From the NCBI RefSeq assembly GCF_004123675.1, contig NZ_CP035419.1, positions 62,001 to 126,000 of the forward strand: 64,000 nucleotides of DNA, written 5' to 3'. The DNA comes from Leisingera sp. NJS204 (GTDB lineage Bacteria > Pseudomonadota > Alphaproteobacteria > Rhodobacterales > Rhodobacteraceae). Positions 33,801 through 41,421 of this stretch are shown one piece after another. The position numbers and the translations under genes were made by a program. Every line of letters starts with the position of its first letter. Within the stretch, counting starts at the first letter, position 1. The notes beneath the pieces are model-generated. The model searched no databases. It saw only the letters and a list, made by a program, of their open reading frames with translations, and was not told where the DNA came from.

Positions 33801-35426
33801 AAGGCGATCCTGCTGGACCCGGATACGGTTGAGGATGTGATCGAGAGCTTTGCGGCTGAACTGGTGCTGCCGATCGGCAAGGACGGCGCCGGGATTGCGG
33901 TCAAGCTGGAGGATCTGGACGGTCTGCACCCGGATGAGCTGTATGAAAACGTTGAACTGTTTTCGGAATTGGTGGGGCTGCGCAAACAGCTGCAAAGCGG
34001 CGCGACAGCGGATCATGCGGCGGGCACGCTGAAGGCCTGGGCGGAGAAACACGGCACCAAGGCGCGGGCGCCAAAGCGGACCTCGGCGGGTAACTCAGTG
34101 CCGGCCGACAAACGGCTGAGCGCCTTTCAGCAGCTGATCGGGGCAACCGGCATCACCCCGCGCCCGGCCTCGCCGGTGGAGGAGCTGCTGGCGCGGGTCG
34201 TCGGCCCGCATATCCGGGCGCTGCCGGACCCCGATGTGGCGGCAATGCAAAAGGCGGTGGATGAGGCGCTGTCGGATGCGATGCGGCTGGTGCTGCACCA
34301 TCCGGAGTTCCAGTCGGTGGAGGCGCAGTGGCGCTCGCTTGATCTGATGGCGCGCTCGATCGAGGATGACGATACGCTGGATGTGATGCTGTATGACATC
34401 TCGGCCGAGGAATTGGCGGTGGATCTGGCGGCGGAAGAAGACCTGTCGAAAACCGGATTTGTACGGCTGTTGACCGAAGAGCCGCTGGACGAGGAGAACG
34501 GGCGCGGCGGTTATTCGGCGCTGATCGGCATGTATCAGTTTGAGGAAACCCCGCCGCATGCGGAACTCTTGGGCCGGATTGCGCGGGTGGCGGCGCATGT
34601 GGATGCACCGTTCTTTGCCGCGATTTCGCCGGAGTTCCTGAAGACCCCGAAGGCGGAGCGGCCCAAGCTGGTGGCCGATGCCTGGGATACGTTGCAGGGC
34701 ATGGCGGAGGCCGGGCATCTGGGGCTGGTCAGCCCGCGGTTCCTGCTGCGGCGCCCATATGGTGAGAAGACTGAGCCTTGCTATGAATTTGATTTTGAGG
34801 AGTTTACTGAAACCGAGGGTCTGAAGGGCATGCTGTGGGCCAACCCGGTGGTGTTGGTGGCGATCCTGCTGGGGCGGTCGTTCCGGCAGAACGGGCCGTC
34901 GCTTCAACTGGGTAAAATCATGACTTTGGGGGAGATGCCCTATCATTATGTGAACGATAAGTTCGGCGATCAGGTGGCGCTGCCTTGCACCGAGCGCAAT
35001 ATTGATCTGGACAAGATTGCGCTGGCGCAGGAGCGCGGGTTCATGGCGGTGAGTGCGGTCAAGGGGCGGGACGAGGTGCGGCTGACCTCCTTCAATTCTC
35101 TGAAGGGCAGCGAGATCCTGGGCCCCTGGACCGGATTGCCGGCGCCGGAACCCTCGCCGCCGGATCCGCGCGGGCAGCCAAAGCCGGCCGAACCAGCGGA
35201 CGGCGGCAATGATGAAGATGATTTGGATCTTGATCTGGATTTGGGCGGAGATGATGGGGATGATCTCGGCCTGGACGATCTGGACCTTGGAGACGACGGC
35301 GGGGATGACGATGGCCTCGGGGATCTGGACGACCTGTTGGCGTCGTTCGGGGACGACGACGATGATGATGACGGGGATGATGATGAAATGGATGCGGACC
35401 TCGCCGCGCTTTTGGATGATTTATGA
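30804..35426 (+). CDS. Giant TssB - acidic repeat - TssB/TssC-like sheath fusion
   Basis: 1540 residues. Residues 1-160 are a near-copy of TssB from this cluster. About 165-950 is Asp/Glu/Ala-rich low-complexity sequence: first a tandem 21-residue repeat of type D-x-S-x-x-V-L-x-x-L, then an array of DDLDALLGGL-like helices between acidic linkers. About 950-1060 has a second VipA-like segment with the usual FRLAILGDFSGR motif. About 1120-1440 is TssC-like (HPEFQSVEAQWRSLDLMA, SPRFLLRRPYGEKTEP, LGEMPYHYVND) but stops before the last 120 or so residues of TssC. An extremely acidic tail (about 1460-1540) closes the protein. It sits between the channel gene and vgrG. Its role is unknown; it could cap, terminate or tether the sheath. 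Confidence 0.85.
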   Translation: MADSSQKFIARNRAPRVQIEYDVELYGAEKKVQLPFVMGVMSDLAGKSTVEQPAVADRKFLEIDVDNFDERMKSMAPRAAFTVPNTLTGEGNLAVDLTFESMADFSPGAIAAKVDALRPLLEARTQLQNLMAYMDGKTGAETLIETILNDPSLLAAVSAPAGEAGSAAALDSLRNLELPEEEADTSGDVLAGLAAAAPEAAAPADASGGILDALRDAVPEDQAAEDASAGVLEGLRDTAPQDAAPKDTSADVLAGLSAAAPADPEPGDDAADALAALAATGVPEPEEEDGAASVLKGLAQADVPETKDADTSGDVLAGLAAQEPGDAGAEDVSGMVLDSLAAADVPEAEMEDHSGVLDALADVDVPEQADTAADDALESLAAVETAEQPAEDHTGILDGLADQAPEDEAEDDTAGAALESLAAADVPDADVSDASAAVLDELAGLQPEEADADDPAEAALESLTQVEIAEDQGEDITGVLSGLPDVDPVAEDDGSEAAAALDSLAEAAVEDGIEDGGPEDGLEDVLEGLLEDAAEEEDSGNAAEDALDSLAPVETSEAPEDETVDVLEGLLAGGPEQDEDPGEDLSALLGSLETPEETDGQDSAADVLAGLAEDHAEDASEEEDVLDGILGGLEEPEDDAGDNDLSAALNTLEAPAEDDAGDGGLDDLLADLGSDAPEEGAAEDVPDDILAGLTEGDGGPDGADLESDALLDGGRDAEEPAGDDGLDSLLGDLTDDDEPAVEDDDLDAILSDTDEEPSMGAEDSGDDLDSLLGGLDASDESTAEEEEDNSLDDLLGGLDDDGAAGDEAAGDDDLDALLGGLDEDSAEEAEDASLDDLLGDLGSEEEEGDLDGLLAGLGEEASAEEAAEDAGAEDDLDALLGGLGDADSDLDSLMGDDGDMDLDDLLGDLGGEEEDAGDTGGDDLDALLGDLDAGDDDPGAEAAAVEVPDDPEFAYGTMSADRPDPQKLQRKRFRLAILGDFSGRAAKGQLETGDGLAARKAILLDPDTVEDVIESFAAELVLPIGKDGAGIAVKLEDLDGLHPDELYENVELFSELVGLRKQLQSGATADHAAGTLKAWAEKHGTKARAPKRTSAGNSVPADKRLSAFQQLIGATGITPRPASPVEELLARVVGPHIRALPDPDVAAMQKAVDEALSDAMRLVLHHPEFQSVEAQWRSLDLMARSIEDDDTLDVMLYDISAEELAVDLAAEEDLSKTGFVRLLTEEPLDEENGRGGYSALIGMYQFEETPPHAELLGRIARVAAHVDAPFFAAISPEFLKTPKAERPKLVADAWDTLQGMAEAGHLGLVSPRFLLRRPYGEKTEPCYEFDFEEFTETEGLKGMLWANPVVLVAILLGRSFRQNGPSLQLGKIMTLGEMPYHYVNDKFGDQVALPCTERNIDLDKIALAQERGFMAVSAVKGRDEVRLTSFNSLKGSEILGPWTGLPAPEPSPPDPRGQPKPAEPADGGNDEDDLDLDLDLGGDDGDDLGLDDLDLGDDGGDDDGLGDLDDLLASFGDDDDDDDGDDDEMDADLAALLDDL

Positions 35427-35490
35427 TGCGAATGTTTGAGAACACTGCCGGCGATTTCCGGCCCGGTTCCCGTCGCGGAAAGGAGGAGAC

Positions 35491-37602
35491 ATGGTTGTAA
35501 GCAAGGGCCATGAAAACGACCTCGCCTGGATGTCGGGGACATATTCCACCGACGGCCTGATGATGAGCCGTGCGATTGTGCGCGAGGGGCTGAGCAAGCT
35601 GACCGAGACCACAATTGAGTTTGCCGCGACCAAGAGCCAGCCCAAGCTTCAGGATCTGGTCGGCAAGCAGATGAATGTGCATGTGATGCGCCAGCAGACC
35701 GAGCATCAGTTCAACGGGCTGTGCATTTCGGTCGAGTATCTGGGCTTTCGCAACGGCTACGAGATGTATGTGGCGGAGGTGCGCCCCTGGTTCTGGCTGC
35801 TGACGCGGACCAGCGACTTGCGGGTGTTTCAGGAAAAGACGTCTGTCGATATCATCAAGCAGCTGTTCAGCGAGTACGGTTTCAGCGATTTCACCGACAA
35901 GCTGAGCGATTCTTACGAGGCGCGCGAATACTGCCTGCAATACCGCGAGAGCGATTATGCCTTCCTGTGCCGTCTGATGGAGGAAGAGGGGATATACTTC
36001 TACTTCGACAGTCCCATTGGCGATACCGCGATTGAAAAGCTGGTGCTGTGCGATGGTGTCAGCGGCCATGCGCCGATCAAGGGCGGCGCGGGTATTGAGT
36101 TCCACGCCCGCGATGACAGCGACCGGCGGCGCGAGGAGCATATCTCGGAATGGACCAAAGAAGAGATCCTGACCCGCGGCAAGGTCACGCTGAATGATTT
36201 CAATTTTGAAACGCCCTCGGCGGATCTGAAGGCGGCCACTGAAATACTTAAGGGCAGCCATTCCTACAAGAATTACGAAGTTTATGACTATCAGGGCCGG
36301 TATCCGTCCAAGACCCCATTGGGTGACAAACGCTCAAGGGTGCGGATGGAAGCGGAGGCGATCCGGCACATCCGCTGGCGCGGCGCCTCCAGTGTGGCGA
36401 CCCTGGGCACCGGCAGCACCTTCACCATGGAAAAACATCCGGTGAAGGAGAACAACAAAGAATATCTCGTCATTGAGGCGGAGCATCATGTCAAGGTGGC
36501 CTGGGATTACGGCGAGCGGGAAAGCCAGAAAAAGAAAGAGATTGCGACCAAGGGGGCAATGCGGCGCGACCTGAAGGCGCGCAATATGGATGTGCCCGAG
36601 GAAATGGAGCATGACGTCTATGCATCGACTTTCAGCGCCATTTTGAAGGCCGATCAGTTCCGGGCGCCCTTGGTGACCCCCTGGCCGGAGGTGCAGGGGC
36701 TGCAGACTGCAACCGTGGTCGGCCAGAGCGGCGAAGAGATCTGGACCGACAAGCATGGCCGGATCAAGATCCAGTTCCATTGGGACCGGGAAGGCAAGAT
36801 GAGTGAGACCTCTTCTTGCTTTGTACGGGTAGTGACACCCTGGTCCGGCAAGAACTGGGGCATGGTGGCGATCCCGCGGATCGGCCAGGAGGTTGTGATC
36901 CAGTTCGAAGACGGCAATCCCGACCGGCCGATCTGCACCGGCATGCTTTACAATGCTGAAACCATGCCGCCCTATACCTACCCCGATGATCAGACCCAGC
37001 TGGGGATCAAAACCAATTCCTCCAAGGGCGGCGGCGGCTATAACGAGCTGATGTTCGACGACAAGAAAGACAGCGAGCTGATGCGGGTGCAGGCGCAGAA
37101 GGATCACCAGATGCTGGTCAAGGACCGCTCGACGGTGACGGTGGGCATGGATGCGCCCGATCCGGAAGTGACCGGGGCGGATGAAAAGAGCTACCTGTTC
37201 ACGGTTCAGCAGCACATGACGGAAACCGTGCATGAGGGCGACCGGACCGAGGTGGTGGAAACCGGCGACAAGTCCGAGACCATCCAGACCGGCAACATGA
37301 CCCTGGACGTGGACACCGGCGACCTGACCGAAACCATTGCCAAGGGGGACCATTCGGAAACCGTGTCGCTGGGCAATCTGACGGTTGATGTGACCGCGGG
37401 CAAGATCGCCATGAGCGCCGGCCAGGAGATCAAGCTGACAGTGGGGGCATCTGAGGTAAAAATCGACAATTCCGGTGTTACGATCAAGGGGCCGATGATC
37501 AAGATCGAAGGCTCTGGAATGGTTGAGGCCAAGGCGCCGATGACCACCGTGAAAGGCGAGGCCATGCTGACCCTGAAGGGCGGCCTCACGATGATCAACT
37601 AG
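35491..37602 (+). CDS. vgrG: T6SS spike protein VgrG (TssI)
   Basis: 703 residues. The gp27-like part (about 1-400) has REYCLQYRESDYAFLCRLMEEEGIYFYF in pieces. The gp5 OB-fold contains HGRIKIQFHWDREGKMSETSSCFVRV and GMVAIPRIGQEVVIQFEDGNPDRPICTG. A repetitive beta-helix needle follows (TETVHEGDRTEVVETGDKSE...). It ends soon after the needle, so no large effector domain is fused. AAGGAGGAGAC precedes the ATG. Followed by a DUF6931-like gene and PAAR, which likely caps this spike. Confidence 0.96.
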   Translation: MVVSKGHENDLAWMSGTYSTDGLMMSRAIVREGLSKLTETTIEFAATKSQPKLQDLVGKQMNVHVMRQQTEHQFNGLCISVEYLGFRNGYEMYVAEVRPWFWLLTRTSDLRVFQEKTSVDIIKQLFSEYGFSDFTDKLSDSYEAREYCLQYRESDYAFLCRLMEEEGIYFYFDSPIGDTAIEKLVLCDGVSGHAPIKGGAGIEFHARDDSDRRREEHISEWTKEEILTRGKVTLNDFNFETPSADLKAATEILKGSHSYKNYEVYDYQGRYPSKTPLGDKRSRVRMEAEAIRHIRWRGASSVATLGTGSTFTMEKHPVKENNKEYLVIEAEHHVKVAWDYGERESQKKKEIATKGAMRRDLKARNMDVPEEMEHDVYASTFSAILKADQFRAPLVTPWPEVQGLQTATVVGQSGEEIWTDKHGRIKIQFHWDREGKMSETSSCFVRVVTPWSGKNWGMVAIPRIGQEVVIQFEDGNPDRPICTGMLYNAETMPPYTYPDDQTQLGIKTNSSKGGGGYNELMFDDKKDSELMRVQAQKDHQMLVKDRSTVTVGMDAPDPEVTGADEKSYLFTVQQHMTETVHEGDRTEVVETGDKSETIQTGNMTLDVDTGDLTETIAKGDHSETVSLGNLTVDVTAGKIAMSAGQEIKLTVGASEVKIDNSGVTIKGPMIKIEGSGMVEAKAPMTTVKGEAMLTLKGGLTMIN

Positions 37603-37611
37603 GTGGTGCAG

Positions 37612-38220
37612 ATGTCGGCAAGATTTGAAAAGCTGGTGAAAATGCCCGCTGACCCGGTGGCCAAGCTGTTGTCACGGGCAAATGTCATATTGAAAACACC
37701 GCTGGAGGCGCCGCCCACGGCGCTGGCGGGAACTGTGCTGGAGGAGCTGGACCGCAAAGGCGCGCTGGTCGATCTGCTGCGGCTTTTGGCAGTGCTGCTG
37801 CCCCCGCGGGAGCGGGTCTGGTGGGCCTGTCTGGCGGCGCGCGATTACATCGGGCCGCGCTCGGACCAGGATCCGGCCTCGCTGACGGCGTCGGAGGCCT
37901 GGGTGTTTGAGCCATCCGAGGAAAACCGCGACAAGGCGCGTATCACCCTGGATCATGCCTATGTGGATGATGACACGGTGAATTGCGCGCTGGCGGTGCT
38001 CTATGCGGCCGGCACCCTGGGACCGGGAGAATTGAATCAATATCCCGCCCCCGCAGGCGCGTCCGAGGCGGCGGCCTTTGCCATGAATATGGTGGCCTTG
38101 GGTCAATTGTCTGATAAGTTTGAAGAACACGGCGGCGTTCTGATAGAGCGGGCGCTGGATATTGCGCGTGGCGGCAAGGGGCAGGTTGTCCAGGTGCCGG
38201 AAGCGGCAACGCAAAGCTGA
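37612..38220 (+). CDS. DUF6931-like protein encoded between vgrG and PAAR
   Basis: About 202 residues, helical, no signal peptide. The segment LLRLLAVLLPPRERVWWACLAARD resembles the uncharacterised DUF6931 family often found beside vgrG and PAAR; I name it from memory with moderate confidence. Position between spike and tip genes suggests an adaptor or chaperone for loading. I use ATG 37612 with AGGTGG 5 nt upstream; a GTG at 37603 is an alternative. Confidence 0.72.
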   Translation: MSARFEKLVKMPADPVAKLLSRANVILKTPLEAPPTALAGTVLEELDRKGALVDLLRLLAVLLPPRERVWWACLAARDYIGPRSDQDPASLTASEAWVFEPSEENRDKARITLDHAYVDDDTVNCALAVLYAAGTLGPGELNQYPAPAGASEAAAFAMNMVALGQLSDKFEEHGGVLIERALDIARGGKGQVVQVPEAATQS

Positions 38221-38235
38221 GGGAGGATGTAAGTT

Positions 38236-38535
38236 ATGGGAATGCCACAGGCCCGGATGACGGATCTGCATGCCTGCATGCTGCCCTCCACCCCGCCGCC
38301 GCCGGTGCTGCCGGTGCCGACGCCGATCCTGCCGCCCTGCGCGGTGACCGTGCTGGTGGGCGGTCTGCCCGCGGCGCGGGTCTCTGATATGTGTACCGCG
38401 GCGCCGCCGCACCCGATCGTCAAAGGGTCCGGCACGGTATTGATCAACAGCCTGCCTGCGGCGCGTATCATGGATACGGCAGCGTGCGGCGGCATGATCA
38501 CCCTGGGGCAGGTCACCGTATTGGTGGGAGGATAA
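38236..38535 (+). CDS. PAAR-domain spike-tip protein
   Basis: 99 residues, a stand-alone PAAR protein. The pattern is PQARMTDLHAC..., repeated VLVGGLPAARVSDMCTAAPPHPIVKGSGTVLINSLPAARIMDTAACGGMI in pieces, and ITLGQVTVLVGG. Conserved His and Cys residues probably bind the zinc at the tip. It sharpens the VgrG spike and can carry effectors non-covalently. No C-terminal toxin is fused. It follows the DUF6931-like gene by 15 nt. Confidence 0.95.
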   Translation: MGMPQARMTDLHACMLPSTPPPPVLPVPTPILPPCAVTVLVGGLPAARVSDMCTAAPPHPIVKGSGTVLINSLPAARIMDTAACGGMITLGQVTVLVGG

Positions 38536-38543
38536 GCCCAGGC

Positions 38544-40019
38544 ATGGGAGTGACACTGAAATTCCAAAGCTCGGGCGCAATGCCCGGCGATGCGGCCCCT
38601 GTTCCGATGCGGGGGCCGAGCCTGACTGTGGGCCGCGGCGCCAGCTGCGACCTGGTGCTGCCGGATCCGGACCAGCTGCTGTCGCGCAATCACTGCGTGA
38701 TCGAGGATCACAATGGCAATGTGGTGGTGGTGGACCTCAGCTCCAACGGCACCTTTCTGAACTATTCCAAAATCCCGCTGGGCCGCACGCCGACGCCGCT
38801 TAACAATGGGGATGTGCTGTGCGTCGGCAACTATGAGCTGGTGGTGGAAATCCGCGATGATCTGGCGGATGTCGGCGGCATGATTGCTGCCCCCGCCGCG
38901 CAGGGGCCGGCCTCGCACGGCAATGCCGCCAATGCGCCGGATCCGCTGCAGCTGCTGGAAGACGCCGGGCCGGGCGGTGATTTCCTGGATGATCTGCTGG
39001 GCGAGGGGCTGAAGGGGCCTGCTCAGCTGAACCCGGTGGATCCGATCGATGAGCTGCTGCCGCCCCTGGGCGAGGAAGAAGATCCGTTCTTTCAAAAAGC
39101 CAGCGACGGACGCGAAGGGGAGGGGGCCAGTCTGGCCAACCACAACCCGACCGCTTCGGACGGGTTCGCGGTGCCTGCAGCACAGTCGAACATGATCCCG
39201 GACGATTGGGACGATGATTTCCTGTCCGGTATAGGCGAGCCGGAAACCCCGGTGCCTGCCCCCGATCCGCAACCTGCACCGCCGCCGCGGGAGGTTCCGC
39301 CCCCGGTGCCGGAAACCCCGCCCGCAGCGCCGCCGCCGGAAGTGCCGTCCGCACCGCCGACCGAGATACCGCCGGTGCAGGATACGGCTGCGGGGGAAGA
39401 GAAGACCATCGCGCCAGCGGCCCCGCCGTCAGCTGAGGCGCAGGACGCGGTGGCCGCGTTCCTCAAGGGTGCCGGCGCCGAAGTCAGCCTTGATCCGGCG
39501 GAACACGCCAGCACAATGGCGCGCATGGGCCGGGTGATGCGGACACTGGTTACCGGCCTGCGCGAAATCCTGATGACGCGGACCTCGATCAAGTCTGAAT
39601 TCCGGATTGAACAGACAATGATCTCGGCGGGCGGAAACAACCCGCTGAAATTCTCGATCACGCCTGAACAGGCGGTTGAGGCGATGGTGCGCCCGGCGAC
39701 CAAGGGTTACTTGTCGCCTGAAACCGCCGCTGAAGAGGCGCTGCGCGATATCAAGGCGCATGAGGTGGCGATGGTCACCGGCATGGAGGCGGCGCTGAAA
39801 GGTGTGCTGAAACGGCTCGACCCCAAGGCACTGGAAAGCCAGATCGAAACCAAAGGCGGCCTTAAGGGTCTTTTGCGCGGTAAAAAGGCGCAATACTGGG
39901 ACGTCTATGAGCAGCTGTATGCGGAGATTTCCGATCAGGCTGAGAATGATTTTCACGACTTGTTCAGCCGCGAGTTCGCGCGTGCCTACAAGGATCAGCT
40001 GGACAGGCTGAAGGACTGA
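38544..40019 (+). CDS. tagH: T6SS forkhead-associated protein Fha (TagH)
   Basis: 491 residues. The N-terminal FHA domain (about 5-100) has LTVGRGASCDLVLPDPDQLLSRNHCVI and VDLSSNGTFLN, the phosphothreonine-binding features. A long acidic/proline-rich linker (about 110-300) contains FLDDLLGEGL and IDELLPPLGEEED, similar to motifs in the giant sheath fusion. The C-terminal part (about 300-490) has the conserved T6SS Fha domain with LKFSITPEQAVEAMVRPATKGYLSPETA. It is expected to bind PpkA-phosphorylated targets and activate assembly. I start at ATG 38544, after the PAAR gene; upstream in-frame sequence overlaps PAAR. Confidence 0.93.
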   Translation: MGVTLKFQSSGAMPGDAAPVPMRGPSLTVGRGASCDLVLPDPDQLLSRNHCVIEDHNGNVVVVDLSSNGTFLNYSKIPLGRTPTPLNNGDVLCVGNYELVVEIRDDLADVGGMIAAPAAQGPASHGNAANAPDPLQLLEDAGPGGDFLDDLLGEGLKGPAQLNPVDPIDELLPPLGEEEDPFFQKASDGREGEGASLANHNPTASDGFAVPAAQSNMIPDDWDDDFLSGIGEPETPVPAPDPQPAPPPREVPPPVPETPPAAPPPEVPSAPPTEIPPVQDTAAGEEKTIAPAAPPSAEAQDAVAAFLKGAGAEVSLDPAEHASTMARMGRVMRTLVTGLREILMTRTSIKSEFRIEQTMISAGGNNPLKFSITPEQAVEAMVRPATKGYLSPETAAEEALRDIKAHEVAMVTGMEAALKGVLKRLDPKALESQIETKGGLKGLLRGKKAQYWDVYEQLYAEISDQAENDFHDLFSREFARAYKDQLDRLKD

Positions 40020-40066
40020 TGCGCACCGCGCCGCTGGCGCGTGCCCGCAACTGAGAGGAGATCCCG

Positions 40067-41407
40067 GTGTCCTGGGACAGTAAAGTACTTTGGACGGAGG
40101 GGCTGTTTCTGCAGCCGCATCACTTCCAGCAGTCCGACCGCTATAACGAGGCGCTGGTTGCCGGGCTGGCGCGGCGGCTCGGCCCCTATGCCTGGGGTGT
40201 GAACGGGCTGGAAATCGACCATGAGGCGCTGAAGATCGGCCAGTTCGCGGTGAAGTCCTGCGAAGGGCTGACCCATGACGGCACGGTGTTCCGGGTGCCG
40301 ATGGCGGATCCGCACCCGCCGGCGATGGAAGTGCCCTCGACGGTCAAGGATTGCATCGTCTATATCACCGTGCCCCAGCGCCGCCAGGGCGCCACCGAGG
40401 TAGACCTGAGCGGCGCCGAACGCTCCGCCAGCCGGTTGCGTCCGGACAAGCAGGAAGTGACCGATGTCACCTCGACCGAGCGCAAGCCGGTGGAGTTGGA
40501 TGTGGGCAAGATGCGGCTGCAGTTTGCCCTGGAGGTGGACGATCTGGCCGATCTGCTGGCGATCCCCGTGGCGCGCATCATCGAGGTGCGCCCGGACAAG
40601 GAGATCGTGCTGGATCAGGCCTTTGTCCCGGCTTGCCTGGATGTGCGGGCGGCGCCTGCGCTCAGCGGTTTCCTGCGTGAGCTGGAGGGGCTGCTGGCGC
40701 ACCGGATGGAGGCGCTGGCGGGCCGCTTGTCAGAGGCGGGCGGTGCCCGCGGGGTGGCGGATGTGTCGGACTTCATGCTGCTGGCGGTGGTCAACCGGAT
40801 GCTGCCGCAGGTGCGCCATCTGCGCAATATCGAGAACCTGCATCCCGAACGCCTGTTCACCGCCTGTGCCGGGCTGGCCGGTGAGCTGTCGGTGTTCATG
40901 TCGACCGAAAAACAGGCGCCGGAGTTTCCGCCCTATACCCATGACAATCTGGTCGAATGCTTTGCGCCGGTGATCCGGGTGCTGCGCCAATACCTCAGCT
41001 CGGTTCTGGAGCAGACGGCGATCCCGATCAAGCTGGAGGCGCGCAAATACGGTATCTCGGTGGGGGTCATTGCCGACCGCAAACTGCTGGGCAATGCTGG
41101 TTTTGTACTGGCAGTCAGCGCCGACATTCCGGCCGAGGACGTGCGCAAGCATTTTTCCGGCCAGGCCAAGATCGGACCCGTCGAGGAGATCCGCCAGCTG
41201 GTGAATTCGGCGCTGCCGGGGATCACCCTGCGGCCCTTGCCGGTGGCACCGCGGCAGATCCCCTATCACTCCGGCGTGGTCTATTTCGAGATGGACGCGG
41301 ACAGCCCCTATTGGCGCAAGATGACCACTTCGGGCGGCATCGCAGTGCATGTGTCTGGGCAGTATCCGGGGCTCAAGATGGAGCTTTGGGCGATCCGTAA
41401 TGCATAA
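40067..41407 (+). CDS. tssK: T6SS baseplate-membrane adaptor TssK
   Basis: 446 residues, typical length. The family start VLWTEGLFLQPHHFQQSDRY is unmistakable. Other blocks are SGFLRELEGLLAHRMEAL, FTACAGLAGELSVF and YHSGVVYFEMDADSPYWRKM. TssK trimers link the wedge to TssL/TssM. The GTG start at 40067 has AGGAG six bases upstream. Normal spacing to fha and tssL. Confidence 0.96.
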   Translation: MSWDSKVLWTEGLFLQPHHFQQSDRYNEALVAGLARRLGPYAWGVNGLEIDHEALKIGQFAVKSCEGLTHDGTVFRVPMADPHPPAMEVPSTVKDCIVYITVPQRRQGATEVDLSGAERSASRLRPDKQEVTDVTSTERKPVELDVGKMRLQFALEVDDLADLLAIPVARIIEVRPDKEIVLDQAFVPACLDVRAAPALSGFLRELEGLLAHRMEALAGRLSEAGGARGVADVSDFMLLAVVNRMLPQVRHLRNIENLHPERLFTACAGLAGELSVFMSTEKQAPEFPPYTHDNLVECFAPVIRVLRQYLSSVLEQTAIPIKLEARKYGISVGVIADRKLLGNAGFVLAVSADIPAEDVRKHFSGQAKIGPVEEIRQLVNSALPGITLRPLPVAPRQIPYHSGVVYFEMDADSPYWRKMTTSGGIAVHVSGQYPGLKMELWAIRNA

Positions 41408-41421
41408 GGGAAGATGCTGAG

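Noticed and set aside
19002-38535. Prophage or contractile tail-like particle
   Set aside because: Sheath, tube, gp25 and spike proteins occur with TssK, TssL, TssM, ClpV and TagF, which define a T6SS; no capsid, terminase or tape-measure gene is present.
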